Below are positions 34,049-42,663 of a DNA stretch of 64,000 nt, piece by piece (positions within the stretch are counted from its first letter, which is position 1; each line of letters opens with the position of its first letter). This stretch comes from Flavobacterium tagetis. GTDB lineage: Bacteria; Bacteroidota; Bacteroidia; Flavobacteriales; Flavobacteriaceae. The position numbers were made by a program, and so were the translations under genes. The DNA lies in assembly GCF_016735615.1 (NCBI RefSeq), contig NZ_JAERSF010000002.1, positions 806,001-870,000 on the forward strand, written 5' to 3'. The notes beneath the pieces were generated by a model. It saw only the letters and a program-made list of their open reading frames with translations. It was not told where the DNA came from and did no database searches.

Positions 34049-35002
34049 ATGAACTATATCTCAATAAAAGACATCAACTCATTATCAAAATGGGTAAGAC
34101 AAGCGATTAAAATCAAAAAGAATCCGCTTAAAAATCAAAGTTTAGGAAAGAATAAAACCCTTGGAATGTTATTTTTCAATCCGAGTTTAAGAACGCGTTT
34201 GAGTACTCAGAAAGCGGCATTAAATCTAGGAATGAACGTCATGGTAATGAATTTTACCAACGAAGGATGGACGTTAGAATTCGAAGATGGAGCAGTAATG
34301 AATTCTGGCGCTTCAGAACATATTAAAGAAGCTGCAGAAGTAGTTTCTCAATACTGTGATATTATTGCAATCCGTGCTTTTGCTGGTTTGGTTGATAAAG
34401 AGAAAGATTACCAAGAAACTGTTATTTCAGGATTTTTGAAATACGCTACAGTGCCAATTGTAAACATGGAAAGTGCTATTCGTCATCCGTTGCAGTCGTT
34501 AGCAGATGCGATTACAATGGAAGAATTCAAGCCTAGACACAAAGATAAACCAAAGGTAGTTCTTTCATGGGCGCCGCATCCAAAAGCGTTGCCTCAGGCA
34601 GTTGCCAATTCATTCGTAGAAATGATGCAGATGCAGAAAGATATGGATTTTGTAATCACGCATCCAGAAGGTTATGAATTAAGTCCAGAAATTACAAAAG
34701 ACTGTACAATCGAATACGATCAAAACAAAGCTTTCGAAAATGCCGATTTCGTTTACGTAAAAAACTGGAGCAACTTCAACGATTACGGAAAAGTAACCAA
34801 CAGCGATCCTAACTGGACCGTTACAGCTGAAAAAATGGCATTAACCAACAACGGAAAATTCATGCACTGTCTTCCCGTTCGTCGTAATGTAATTGTAAGT
34901 GACGAAGTTTTAGACGGAGAAAATTCAATCGTAATCGAACAAGCGAATAATAGAACGTATTCAGCACAATTAGTTTTACAAAAGATTCTTAAGAAGATAT
35001 AA
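34049..35002 (+). CDS. N-acyl-ornithine carbamoyltransferase (acetyl- or succinyl-ornithine type)
   Basis: A 317-residue transcarbamylase of the Bacteroidetes/Xanthomonas type. It carbamoylates N-acyl-ornithine to N-acyl-citrulline rather than ornithine itself. Evidence is FFNPSLRTRLSTQKAALNLG (residues 42-61, carbamoyl-phosphate site), RHPLQSLADAIT near 145, SWAPHPKALPQAVANSF near 175, and HCLPVRRNVIV near 276. The residue matching Pro90 of Bacteroides succinylornithine enzyme and Glu92 of the Xanthomonas acetylornithine enzyme is Ser89 here by my recalled alignment, so the acyl group is undecided. Confidence 0.92.
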   Translation: MNYISIKDINSLSKWVRQAIKIKKNPLKNQSLGKNKTLGMLFFNPSLRTRLSTQKAALNLGMNVMVMNFTNEGWTLEFEDGAVMNSGASEHIKEAAEVVSQYCDIIAIRAFAGLVDKEKDYQETVISGFLKYATVPIVNMESAIRHPLQSLADAITMEEFKPRHKDKPKVVLSWAPHPKALPQAVANSFVEMMQMQKDMDFVITHPEGYELSPEITKDCTIEYDQNKAFENADFVYVKNWSNFNDYGKVTNSDPNWTVTAEKMALTNNGKFMHCLPVRRNVIVSDEVLDGENSIVIEQANNRTYSAQLVLQKILKKI

Positions 35003-35009
35003 TTTTTAA

Positions 35010-35097
35010 AGTTGCTAAGATTCTAAGCTACTAAGATGCTAAGAAACTTTGCGCAAAAAAAACTTAGTATCTTAGAATCTCAGAACCTTAGAATCTT
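35010..35097. repeat. CTAAGAT-type repeats in the argF'-argB spacer
   Basis: Direct variants of CTAAGATTCTAAG in the first half and of TTAGAATCTCAGAA in the second half are mutually complementary. Related words occur before argE at 36090-36160, where they are interrupted by a palindromic insert. Confidence 0.6.
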
Positions 35098-35871
35098 ATG
35101 AAAGTATCAGTAATCAAAATAGGTGGAAACATCATCGACAATCCAGCAGAATTAGAACAATTCTTAACCGATTTTTCTAAAATTGAAGGCTATAAAGTTT
35201 TAGTTCATGGCGGTGGAAAATCGGCTACAAAAATGGCGCAGAGTATTGGATTAGTTCCGCAGATGATTGACGGACGTCGAATTACAGATGCACCAATGCT
35301 TGATGTTGTCGTAATGATTTATGCAGGACAAATCAACAAACATATTGTAGCGCAATTGCAGGCAAAAGACAATAATGCAATTGGTTTTTCTGGGGCTGAC
35401 GGAAATTTAATTCAGTCGACAAAAAGAAATCATCCAACAATTGATTACGGATTTGTAGGCGATGTAAAACAAGTTAATACCAAATTACTGGCGACTTTAT
35501 TAGAAGCTGGAGTTGTTCCTGTTTTCTGTGCGATTACACACGACAAAAACGGGCAATTACTAAACACAAATGCTGATACCATTGCAAGTGAATTATCAAT
35601 TGCATTATCGGAGGTTTTTGACGTTACGCTGACTTACTGTTTTGAAAAACAAGGTGTTTTAATGGATTCAGAAGATGATTCTTCTGTAATAACAGAAATC
35701 AACGAAGCATTATACAATAAACTAAAAGAAGAAAAAGTAATCCATTCTGGAATGATTCCAAAACTAGATAACTGCTTTAATAGTTTATCAAGAGGCGTGC
35801 AGAAAATCAAAATTGGACATCACAGAATGCTTCAAAATTCAGATATTCAGCATACAACGATTACGTTGTAA
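35098..35871 (+). CDS. argB: Acetylglutamate kinase
   Basis: ArgB phosphorylates N-acyl-glutamate, the second arginine step. The 257-residue amino-acid kinase begins VSVIKIGGNIIDNP and has LVHGGGKSATKMAQ near residue 39, DGRRITDAPMLDVV near 60, and NADTIASELSIALSEV near 161. The gene follows a repeat-filled spacer of 95 nt. Feedback sites cannot be judged by eye. The 294-nt gap after it is the longest in the cluster. Confidence 0.95.
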   Translation: MKVSVIKIGGNIIDNPAELEQFLTDFSKIEGYKVLVHGGGKSATKMAQSIGLVPQMIDGRRITDAPMLDVVVMIYAGQINKHIVAQLQAKDNNAIGFSGADGNLIQSTKRNHPTIDYGFVGDVKQVNTKLLATLLEAGVVPVFCAITHDKNGQLLNTNADTIASELSIALSEVFDVTLTYCFEKQGVLMDSEDDSSVITEINEALYNKLKEEKVIHSGMIPKLDNCFNSLSRGVQKIKIGHHRMLQNSDIQHTTITL

Positions 35872-35878
35872 AGATATA

Positions 35879-36017
35879 GCCACGAATTGCACGAATTGAC
35901 ACTAATTTTTTTCTGCTAAAAAAAAAGAAAATAATTTTAAATGGACATCAAAAAGTCTATTTTGATTTTAAATCTGTTACAAAAAGATAATTTGTGAAAA
36001 TTCGTGCAATTAGTGGC
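35879..36017. repeat. 139-bp element with 19-bp terminal inverted repeats, GCCACGAATT family
   Basis: The outer arms at 35879-35897 and 35999-36017 match as reverse complements at 18 of 19 positions. The interior is AT-rich and non-coding. Its ends match those of the elements at 17323-17360 and 37250-37359. Confidence 0.8.
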
Positions 36018-36121
36018 AAAAAAAGAGAACTGCGCAGTACTTTTAAATATTAATTTAAGAAATTTGCGCAAATTAATTTTCTGGCTAAGATTGGTAAAGT
36101 CATGCTTAAAAAACTTAGAAT

Positions 36122-36153
36122 CTCAGTCCCGATAGCTATCGGGATAGCCTCAG
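36122..36153. repeat. 22-bp palindromic insert flanked by CTCAG
   Basis: TCCCGATAGCTATCGGGA (36127-36144, an 18-bp perfect palindrome) plus TAGC is bounded on both sides by CTCAG (36122-36126 and 36149-36153). Removing it restores a CTTAGAATCTCAGAACC word like the one before argB. Confidence 0.75.
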
Positions 36154-36165
36154 AACCTAACAAAA

Positions 36166-37236
36166 ATGAAAAATATAGATACGCTTACCCAAGAAGCAAT
36201 TAGTTTATTAAAAAGCCTAATCGAAACCCCTTCGTTTTCAAGTGAAGAAGATCAAACGGCCCTTTTAATCGAAAATTGGTTCAATCAGAATGAAATTCCA
36301 TTCAAGAGAGAAAACAACAATGTGTGGGCTTTCAATAAATATTTCGACGAAAACAAACCAACACTTTTACTAAACTCACATCACGACACGGTAAGACCGA
36401 ATCAAGCTTACACCAACGATCCGTTTAAAGCAATTGAAAAAGACGGTAAATTATTCGGTTTAGGAAGTAATGATGCAGGAGGTTGTTTAGTTTCATTATT
36501 AGCGACTTTTGTACATTTCTACGAAAATCAAAACCTTTCTCACAATATTGTAATTGTAGCTTCTGCAGAGGAGGAAAGTAGCGGGAAAAATGGTTTAAAC
36601 AGCGTTTTAAAGCATTTGCCAGAATTAGATTGCGCTATTGTAGGTGAGCCAACTTTGATGCAATTGGCAGTTGCAGAAAAAGGTCTTTTAGTTTTAGATG
36701 TAAAAGTAAAAGGAACAGCAAGCCACGCAGCACATCAAAACGATGATAACGCTTTATACAAATCAATTCCGGTAATGGAATGGTTTAAAAACTATAAATT
36801 CGACAAAATCTCAGACGTTTTAGGTCCCGTAAAAATGACCGTAACACAAATAAATGCTGGAAAACAACATAATGTTGTGCCATCAGAATGTGATTTAGTT
36901 GTTGACATTCGTGTAACAGACCGCTATACCAATGCTGAAATTCTAGAAGTGGTTAAAGCAAACGTAAACGCCGAAGTAACACCAAGATCGATGCACTTAA
37001 ACGCTTCGTCTATTCCAGTTGCGCATGGTTTGGTTCAGGCAGGAATCGCTTTAGGAAGAACAACTTACGGCTCGCCAACACTTTCAGATCAGTCGGTTTT
37101 AAGCTGTCAGTCTTTAAAATTAGGGCCAGGAGAAACATTACGTTCGCATTCAGCAGACGAATTTATTTTTGTAAATGAAATTGTAGAAGGAGTCGACCTG
37201 TATATCAAAATACTAACCGATTTCTTTAAATTATAA
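36166..37236 (+). CDS. argE: M20-family deacylase, probable N-acyl-citrulline deacetylase
   Basis: A 356-residue metal-dependent M20 peptidase. Metal ligands are seen in NSHHDTVRPN near residue 74, GSNDAGGC near 104 and SAEEESSGKNG near 132, with GEPT following. The dimerisation domain begins GTASHAAHQNDDNAL near 185. In a pathway whose transcarbamylase acts on acyl-ornithine, this enzyme removes the acyl group from citrulline rather than from ornithine. Position between argB and argH fits that. It is flanked on both sides by GCCACGAATT-family repeats. Confidence 0.92.
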   Translation: MKNIDTLTQEAISLLKSLIETPSFSSEEDQTALLIENWFNQNEIPFKRENNNVWAFNKYFDENKPTLLLNSHHDTVRPNQAYTNDPFKAIEKDGKLFGLGSNDAGGCLVSLLATFVHFYENQNLSHNIVIVASAEEESSGKNGLNSVLKHLPELDCAIVGEPTLMQLAVAEKGLLVLDVKVKGTASHAAHQNDDNALYKSIPVMEWFKNYKFDKISDVLGPVKMTVTQINAGKQHNVVPSECDLVVDIRVTDRYTNAEILEVVKANVNAEVTPRSMHLNASSIPVAHGLVQAGIALGRTTYGSPTLSDQSVLSCQSLKLGPGETLRSHSADEFIFVNEIVEGVDLYIKILTDFFKL

Positions 37237-37249
37237 GAAAAGAAAAACC

Positions 37250-37359
37250 GCCACGAATTCACGAATTATTTTTTTACTATCGAAATGAAATAGTAATTCG
37301 GATTAATTTGAAAAAAATAATCGCAAAGATTTGAAAAAAATAATTTGTGAATTCGTGGC
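37250..37359. repeat. 110-bp element with 26-bp terminal inverted repeats, GCCACGAATT family
   Basis: Arms at 37250-37275 and 37334-37359 agree as reverse complements at 25 of 26 positions. The right arm ends 16 nt before the argH start codon, so an RNA hairpin could influence argH translation. Confidence 0.85.
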
Positions 37360-37375
37360 GAAAAAAATACAACCT

Positions 37376-38656
37376 ATGAAACTTTGGGAAAAAGGAATAC
37401 CAACAGATAAACAAATTGAGCAATTCACAGTAGGAAACGATCGTGAACTGGATTTAGTTTTAGCAAAATACGATGCTTTAGGTTCAATCGCGCACGCTAA
37501 AATGCTTGGACAAATTGGTTTATTAACTCAGGAAGAAACAACTTCTTTAGTTGATGCATTAAACGAAATCATCGCAGATATCGTAGTTGGAAATTTCGAA
37601 ATAGAAGACAGTTTTGAAGATGTGCATTCTAAAATTGAATATCTTTTAACTGTAAAACTGGGCGATGCAGGAAAGAAAATCCACACCGCACGTTCTCGTA
37701 ACGATCAAGTTTTAGTAGATGTTCATTTGTATTTAAAAGACGAATTAAAAGCAATAAAAGAGCAAGTAAAAACTTTGTTTGACTTGTTGATGGAATCGGC
37801 AGAAAAACATCAAAACGTTTTATTGCCAGGTTATACGCATTTACAAATCGCTATGCCATCTTCTTTCGGGATGTGGTTTTCTGCTTATGCTGAAAGTTTA
37901 ATTGATGATATTACAATGTTGAACGCTGCTTCAAAAATTGTAGATCAGAATCCGTTAGGGTCCGCAGCTGGTTATGGAAGTTCGTTTCCAATCAACAGAA
38001 CTTTTACAACTCAGGAGTTAGGTTTCGAAACTTTGAAATATAATGCCGTTGCTGCACAAATGAGCCGTGGAAAAGCAGAGAAAATGGTTACTTTTGCAAT
38101 GACTAGCGTTGCGGGAACGTTATCAAAATTCGCAATGGACGTTTGTCTGTATATGAGCCAGAATTTCGACTTTATTGGTCTTCCGGCGCATCTTACAACA
38201 GGTTCTAGTATTATGCCTCATAAAAAGAACCCTGATGTTTTTGAATTAATCAGAGGAAAATGCAATAAGATTCAGGCGCTTCCATACGAAATCACTTTAA
38301 TTACAAATAATCTTCCAAGCGGATACCACAGAGATTTACAGCTTTTGAAAGAAGGTTTGTTTCCAGCGATTCAAAACTTAAAAGCTTGTTTAGATATTGC
38401 GATATTTTCAATAAAGGATATTACGGTAAAAGACCATATTTTAGAAGATAAAAAATATGATTATTTGTTTACAGTAGATACTTTAAACGAAATGGTTGTT
38501 GCAGGAATGCCGTTTAGAGATGCGTACAAAGCTGTTGCTGAACAATTAGAAGCAGGAACTTATAAATCTCCAAAAGAGACAAAACACACGCACGAAGGAA
38601 GTATCAATAATTTATGCCTTGATGCTATAAAAGATAAAATGAAAGCAGCTTTTTAG
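37376..38656 (+). CDS. argH: Argininosuccinate lyase
   Basis: ArgH splits argininosuccinate to arginine and fumarate, the last step of the pathway. The start at 37376 gives MKLWEKGIPTDKQIEQFTVG; the frame is open for 15 more codons upstream, but these lie in a repeat. The 426 residues hold HTARSRNDQVLVDVHLYL near residue 103, PGYTHLQIAMPSSFG near 149, and the superfamily signature TGSSIMPHKKNPDVFEL near 273. It closes the cluster and is followed by a terminator. Confidence 0.96.
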   Translation: MKLWEKGIPTDKQIEQFTVGNDRELDLVLAKYDALGSIAHAKMLGQIGLLTQEETTSLVDALNEIIADIVVGNFEIEDSFEDVHSKIEYLLTVKLGDAGKKIHTARSRNDQVLVDVHLYLKDELKAIKEQVKTLFDLLMESAEKHQNVLLPGYTHLQIAMPSSFGMWFSAYAESLIDDITMLNAASKIVDQNPLGSAAGYGSSFPINRTFTTQELGFETLKYNAVAAQMSRGKAEKMVTFAMTSVAGTLSKFAMDVCLYMSQNFDFIGLPAHLTTGSSIMPHKKNPDVFELIRGKCNKIQALPYEITLITNNLPSGYHRDLQLLKEGLFPAIQNLKACLDIAIFSIKDITVKDHILEDKKYDYLFTVDTLNEMVVAGMPFRDAYKAVAEQLEAGTYKSPKETKHTHEGSINNLCLDAIKDKMKAAF

Positions 38657-38692
38657 TTTTTTGTGAAATGTAAAAAGTAAGGTGTAAAATGT

Positions 38693-38729
38693 AAAAAGGT
38701 CATTGATTTGTTTCAATGACCTTTTTTTA
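38693..38729. terminator. Terminator between argH and the pectate lyase gene
   Basis: AAAGGTCATTGA (38695-38706) pairs over 12 bp with TCAATGACCTTT (38713-38724). As precede and Ts follow, so it can serve both convergent genes. Confidence 0.92.
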
Positions 38730-38735
38730 TGGAAT

Positions 38736-40052
38736 TTAGTTTTTCACTAATTTAAATGTTTTACTTCTTTTATCTATCTGAACTTTGCAGACATAAATGC
38801 CTTTTGCAAGATTTCCGACGTTTAATTCTAATTTTTCGTCTGGAGAAACATTTTGGGAATGTGAATATACTTTTGATCCATTAGAAGAAAACAGATTCAC
38901 TTCAGCCAAACCATTATCGGAGCTTGAAAAATCAATATTTAACAGTCGATTTATAACTGATGGATAATATTTTAAATCCAAATTATTTATATTGTTATTA
39001 AGTCCTAAATTATTGCAACTTGTAGAAAGAACGCCTTGAGCAGTAACCTGAAGCGTTGCACCAGCTCCGCACGAAGCATTTGAAATATACCCTGCAACAT
39101 TACCAATTGGAAGAACGCTATAAGTGTACGAAGGTTTTGTTACTGCCGTTCCCGAATTTGCAGGGGCATTCAAACAATCTGTAAAAGCAATTCCAATTGT
39201 TCCGCCATCAGTGCTTATATAATTTTTAAAAGCAGTACCGATTTTAGCAAAGTCAGTTCCTTCTACATAACAAGTTGTATTGTTGCTTCCACCACCTAAA
39301 CCAATTGCAAGTGAACCAGAAACAGAAGTGTTATAATAGCAATTTAAGATATGAAGTTCTGCATTTCTAGCTCTTGGCATTCGCTCTTTGCAGCCTTCAG
39401 CCCAATAACAGTTTTTAAAAGTAATGCTGTAATGTCCATCAGATGGTGCGTCTGTTTTAGAAGAGCCCACCAAATCAGAAAAACGATGATCATCGGCTCC
39501 GCCAGAACCTCCAGCTTTTGGCGCTTTAAGATAAATGAATTTGCACCAAGAAACTGTTATGTTATCTGCAGCGCCTTTATTGTCAAAATTCCCGTCCATT
39601 CCGTCTTGAAATTCGCAATGATCAACCCAGAGATTAGTAGCTTCTGAAGTAAGATTGTCACGTCCGTCTACATCATAAGCACCAGGACCTTCAAAAATTA
39701 AATTTCTTATGATAATGTTATTAGAACCAGGTTTTAAACTTAAAATTCCTGAACCAGCGGCTGTTTGATCCAGATTAACCAATCGCGCACCAGGAAGGCC
39801 AATTACTGTTTTATCATTTACTTGCAGACTGGTGTATGTACAATTTATAGTTCCCGAAACTAATATAACTTGCGGACTAGTTAATTTCAATTTTGCTGTT
39901 AAATCGGCTAGAGTAGTTACTGTAACTGGAGTTGCACTTCCTCCGCCAGTTGCAGAAGCTCCAAATCCTTCAGGTGCACTCATAAAATAATTTTGAGCAA
40001 ACAGAAAGGAGCAAGGCAAAAGCAATGCTAATAATATAAGTTTTGTTTTCAT
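38736..40052 (-). CDS. Family 1 pectate lyase with T9SS sorting tail
   Basis: A 438-residue exported enzyme that cleaves pectin by beta-elimination. The start at 40052 gives a signal peptide (MKTKLILLALLLPCSFLFAQ); the frame extends 17 codons upstream. The parallel beta-helix of PL1 shows NIIIRNLIFEGPGAYDVDGRDNL, then LWVDHCEFQDGMDGNFDNKG with the Ca2+-binding acids, and ADDHRFSDLVG. The C-terminal 75 residues are a type A T9SS sorting domain (LNVGNLAKGIYVCKVQIDKRSKTFKLVKN, written in the family's LxxGxY pattern). It is probably attached to or released from the cell surface. No other polysaccharide-utilisation genes flank it. Confidence 0.9.
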   Translation of the reverse strand: MKTKLILLALLLPCSFLFAQNYFMSAPEGFGASATGGGSATPVTVTTLADLTAKLKLTSPQVILVSGTINCTYTSLQVNDKTVIGLPGARLVNLDQTAAGSGILSLKPGSNNIIIRNLIFEGPGAYDVDGRDNLTSEATNLWVDHCEFQDGMDGNFDNKGAADNITVSWCKFIYLKAPKAGGSGGADDHRFSDLVGSSKTDAPSDGHYSITFKNCYWAEGCKERMPRARNAELHILNCYYNTSVSGSLAIGLGGGSNNTTCYVEGTDFAKIGTAFKNYISTDGGTIGIAFTDCLNAPANSGTAVTKPSYTYSVLPIGNVAGYISNASCGAGATLQVTAQGVLSTSCNNLGLNNNINNLDLKYYPSVINRLLNIDFSSSDNGLAEVNLFSSNGSKVYSHSQNVSPDEKLELNVGNLAKGIYVCKVQIDKRSKTFKLVKN

Positions 40053-40313
40053 TTTTTTAAGTGTGGTTTTTTGTGGTTTATCAATCAATGTAATCGATTG
40101 CACAAAAGTAAAAGAATTAAAATAATTTCAAATTAATTTATTGAATATTTATGCTTTAAGGTTTTGATTTTTAGATTTATAAATGTTGTTTTTACACTTT
40201 TGAATACAAAATGATCGATCACTAATATTACATAAAAAAGGAAAGGTTTGATAGTAAAAGCAGAAAATTCATGCTAAATATATATATTTGATGTGCCAGT
40301 TTAAATTACACCA

Positions 40314-41315
40314 ATGGAAAAATTCAAAGAACAGTCTGCTTTTCATCTTTGTGAAAAAGGTTTAATTACAGAGAATCAGCTCGAAGAAGTAAAAAACTAT
40401 CGAAGTCTGAATATCTTTTCGCTAAACGCAGAATTAAAGTTATTTCTTTATTTATCAGTATTGCTGTTTACTTCAGGAATCGGAATTTTGATTTATGAAA
40501 ATATCGATAGTATAGGACATATTGCGATTCTATTATTGCTTTTAATTGTTATTGCAGTGTGCTTTTTTTATTGTTTTAAGTATTCTAAAGGCTTTCAGAA
40601 AGAAGAAATAACTTTTGAGCATCCCGTTTTAGAATATTTAGTTTTGGCAGGCAATATCTTGACTTGTATTTTCATAGGATATCTTCAGTTTCAGTATAAA
40701 CCTTTTGGTGAACATTACGGATTAGCCACTTTGGTTCCAACTGTAGTAAGTTTCTTTTGTGCTTATTATTTTGATAATAGAAGTGTTTTGACCATTGCCA
40801 TTACAGGTTTGGCGGCGTATGTGGGACTTTCGGTTACGCCTCAAGATATTTTTAATGACAGTAATAATTTGTATGCAAGCCAAAGTTTGAGCTATTCTGC
40901 AGTTATGTTAGGAGTTTTATTGGTCTTATGGACAATCTACAGTAGCCGAATTTCACTCAAAACCCATTTTGGCTTGGTTTTTATCACTTTTGCATTGCAT
41001 ATAATAAGTGTTGCTACAATCAGTAATCTGACAAGTTATGACACCTTAAATTGGATGATTTTTGCTCTAATTTTAGGAGGTTCAACTTATTATTTTTATA
41101 AGGTCAGTTATCAATTTAAAGCAATGTCTTTGTATGTTTTTATGATTATTTATGCTTACATCGGAGGAAATATTGTTTTGTTTAGAGTTTTTGAAAACGT
41201 TGATTTCTCTGATATTTGGGAGTTACTTATTTTCTTGTTGCCAGCTTATTTTGTTGGCTCAATTATAATGTTCATTAAACTAATTAAAAACTTCCATAAA
41301 GAAATCGCAGAATGA
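40314..41315 (+). CDS. DUF2157-type membrane protein
   Basis: A 333-residue integral inner-membrane protein with a soluble N-terminal region of about 40 residues (EKFKEQSAFHLCEKGLITENQLEEVKNY) and roughly nine hydrophobic helices from residue 43 onward. The arrangement resembles DUF2157 proteins, whose function is not known. It overlaps the next gene by 4 nt (ATGA), so the two are co-translated. They probably form a complex. Confidence 0.82.
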   Translation: MEKFKEQSAFHLCEKGLITENQLEEVKNYRSLNIFSLNAELKLFLYLSVLLFTSGIGILIYENIDSIGHIAILLLLLIVIAVCFFYCFKYSKGFQKEEITFEHPVLEYLVLAGNILTCIFIGYLQFQYKPFGEHYGLATLVPTVVSFFCAYYFDNRSVLTIAITGLAAYVGLSVTPQDIFNDSNNLYASQSLSYSAVMLGVLLVLWTIYSSRISLKTHFGLVFITFALHIISVATISNLTSYDTLNWMIFALILGGSTYYFYKVSYQFKAMSLYVFMIIYAYIGGNIVLFRVFENVDFSDIWELLIFLLPAYFVGSIIMFIKLIKNFHKEIAE

Positions 41316-42475
41316 TAGTATACAACAAACAATTATTGGATAATGAAGTTTTAGCTGATGAAGCGGATGCTTTATATAAAGGAGGTTTTATTAGTAAAGA
41401 GCAAAAGAAATTTATAGAAAAAGAACTTCCGGTTTTAAAAAGCCAGAATAATATTCTCGTTAGGATAGGTTTCTTTTTGCTTGGCTGTTTATTATTTGGT
41501 TCTATATGTGGCGCAATTTCTTTATTTGGATTAAGCGGTGAAGATACATTTTTTCAAATCTGCTGTTATATTTTTGCCATAGTTGGGTTTGGAGGAACAG
41601 AACTACTTGCAAATCAGGGATATCATAATCACGGCTTGGATGATGCTTTTATATTGAATGCGCTTTTATGTTTAGGTGCAGCAGTAGCAATAACAACAGA
41701 AGGTTACGAAACAGTGATTGCTTTTTTTGTGGCAGTTGGATCGCTTTTTATGTTTCTAAGGTATTTGCATGTGTTATCAATGCTTGTATTCTGTCTTTCT
41801 GCAACAGCGTTTTTGTTTTTCGGAATGTTTGAGTTTGGAGATGTCGGTAAAGCTATTTTGCCATTTGTAGCAATGATTTTTGCTGGAGTTTTTTATTTTT
41901 TGATTAAAAAGTTGATGAATCGTTTAAACGAAAGCTATTACTATAGTGGACTATTATTGGCCAATAGTTTTTGTTTGGTTTTATTTTATCTTTCTTGTAA
42001 TTATTTGGTTGTTAGAGAGCTTTCAGCTGAACTTTTGGGAACTGAAGTAAAACCTGGAACAGATATTCCGTTTGCGTATTTCTTTTACGCATTTACTTTT
42101 GTAGTTCCTGTGCTTTATTTGATTCAAGCTTTAAAAACAAAAGACAGAATAATGCTTTGGCTGAGTTTTTTGGCGATTGCATTTTCAATTTATACCATTC
42201 GATTTTATCATTCGGTTTTACCAATAGAAGTTGCGCTTACACTTGGAGGTGTAGTCTTATTTGGAATTGCTTATTTTTCAATTAGAAAATTAAAAGAAAA
42301 AGAAAGCGGCCTGACTTTTAAACCAGATAGAATAAATCATTCAGATAGCTTATTAAATGCAGAAGCTTTAGTTGTAGCTTCAATTTTCGGTATGAAACCA
42401 GAAGTCAAAACAGATTCTCCAATGGAATTTGGAGGAGGAGGTTTTAGCGGTGGAGGCTCTGACGGAAGCTTTTAA
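41312..42475 (+). CDS. Multi-pass membrane protein, DUF4401-like, with glycine-rich tail
   Basis: A 387-residue integral membrane protein with an N-terminal soluble helix pair (ADEADALYKGGFISKEQKKFIEKELPVLKS), about ten hydrophobic helices, and a tail GGGGFSGGGSDGSF. It starts inside the stop codon of the DUF2157 gene. Its family is probably DUF4401, but I hold this loosely. The tail resembles the Gly/Ser-rich ends of bacterial TPM-domain proteins. Function unknown. Confidence 0.78.
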   Translation: MIVYNKQLLDNEVLADEADALYKGGFISKEQKKFIEKELPVLKSQNNILVRIGFFLLGCLLFGSICGAISLFGLSGEDTFFQICCYIFAIVGFGGTELLANQGYHNHGLDDAFILNALLCLGAAVAITTEGYETVIAFFVAVGSLFMFLRYLHVLSMLVFCLSATAFLFFGMFEFGDVGKAILPFVAMIFAGVFYFLIKKLMNRLNESYYYSGLLLANSFCLVLFYLSCNYLVVRELSAELLGTEVKPGTDIPFAYFFYAFTFVVPVLYLIQALKTKDRIMLWLSFLAIAFSIYTIRFYHSVLPIEVALTLGGVVLFGIAYFSIRKLKEKESGLTFKPDRINHSDSLLNAEALVVASIFGMKPEVKTDSPMEFGGGGFSGGGSDGSF

Positions 42476-42550
42476 GTTTAATTATGAGTTGTGAATTATG
42501 AATTATGAGTTGAGCGCTAATTTGAATTAAAATTGGACTTGGCGTAAAAA

Positions 42551-42595
42551 TTAAAAGCCTGGAATTATACAAATAATTTCAGGCTTTTAATTTTT
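42551..42595. terminator. Bidirectional terminator with an 18-bp stem
   Basis: An 18-bp stem (42551-42568 with 42573-42590, one G-U) with the loop ACAA is flanked by A and T runs. It lies between the convergent membrane-protein and ytxJ genes. AATTATGA-type repeats of opposite orientation surround it (42482-42515 and 42620-42663). Confidence 0.92.
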
Positions 42596-42663
42596 AAAAT
42601 TTGTTGTATTCTAAGCTAAGTAATTAACTCATAATTCATATCTCATAATTCATAATTTATAAC

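Noticed and set aside
35879..36017. CRISPR-like spacing of similar words before argE
   Set aside because: The words are inverted rather than direct, only two copies exist, and there are no spacers of equal length or cas genes.
38736..40052. Polysaccharide utilisation locus around the pectate lyase
   Set aside because: No susC/susD pair, further glycosidases or hybrid regulator lie nearby; it is a lone T9SS enzyme here.
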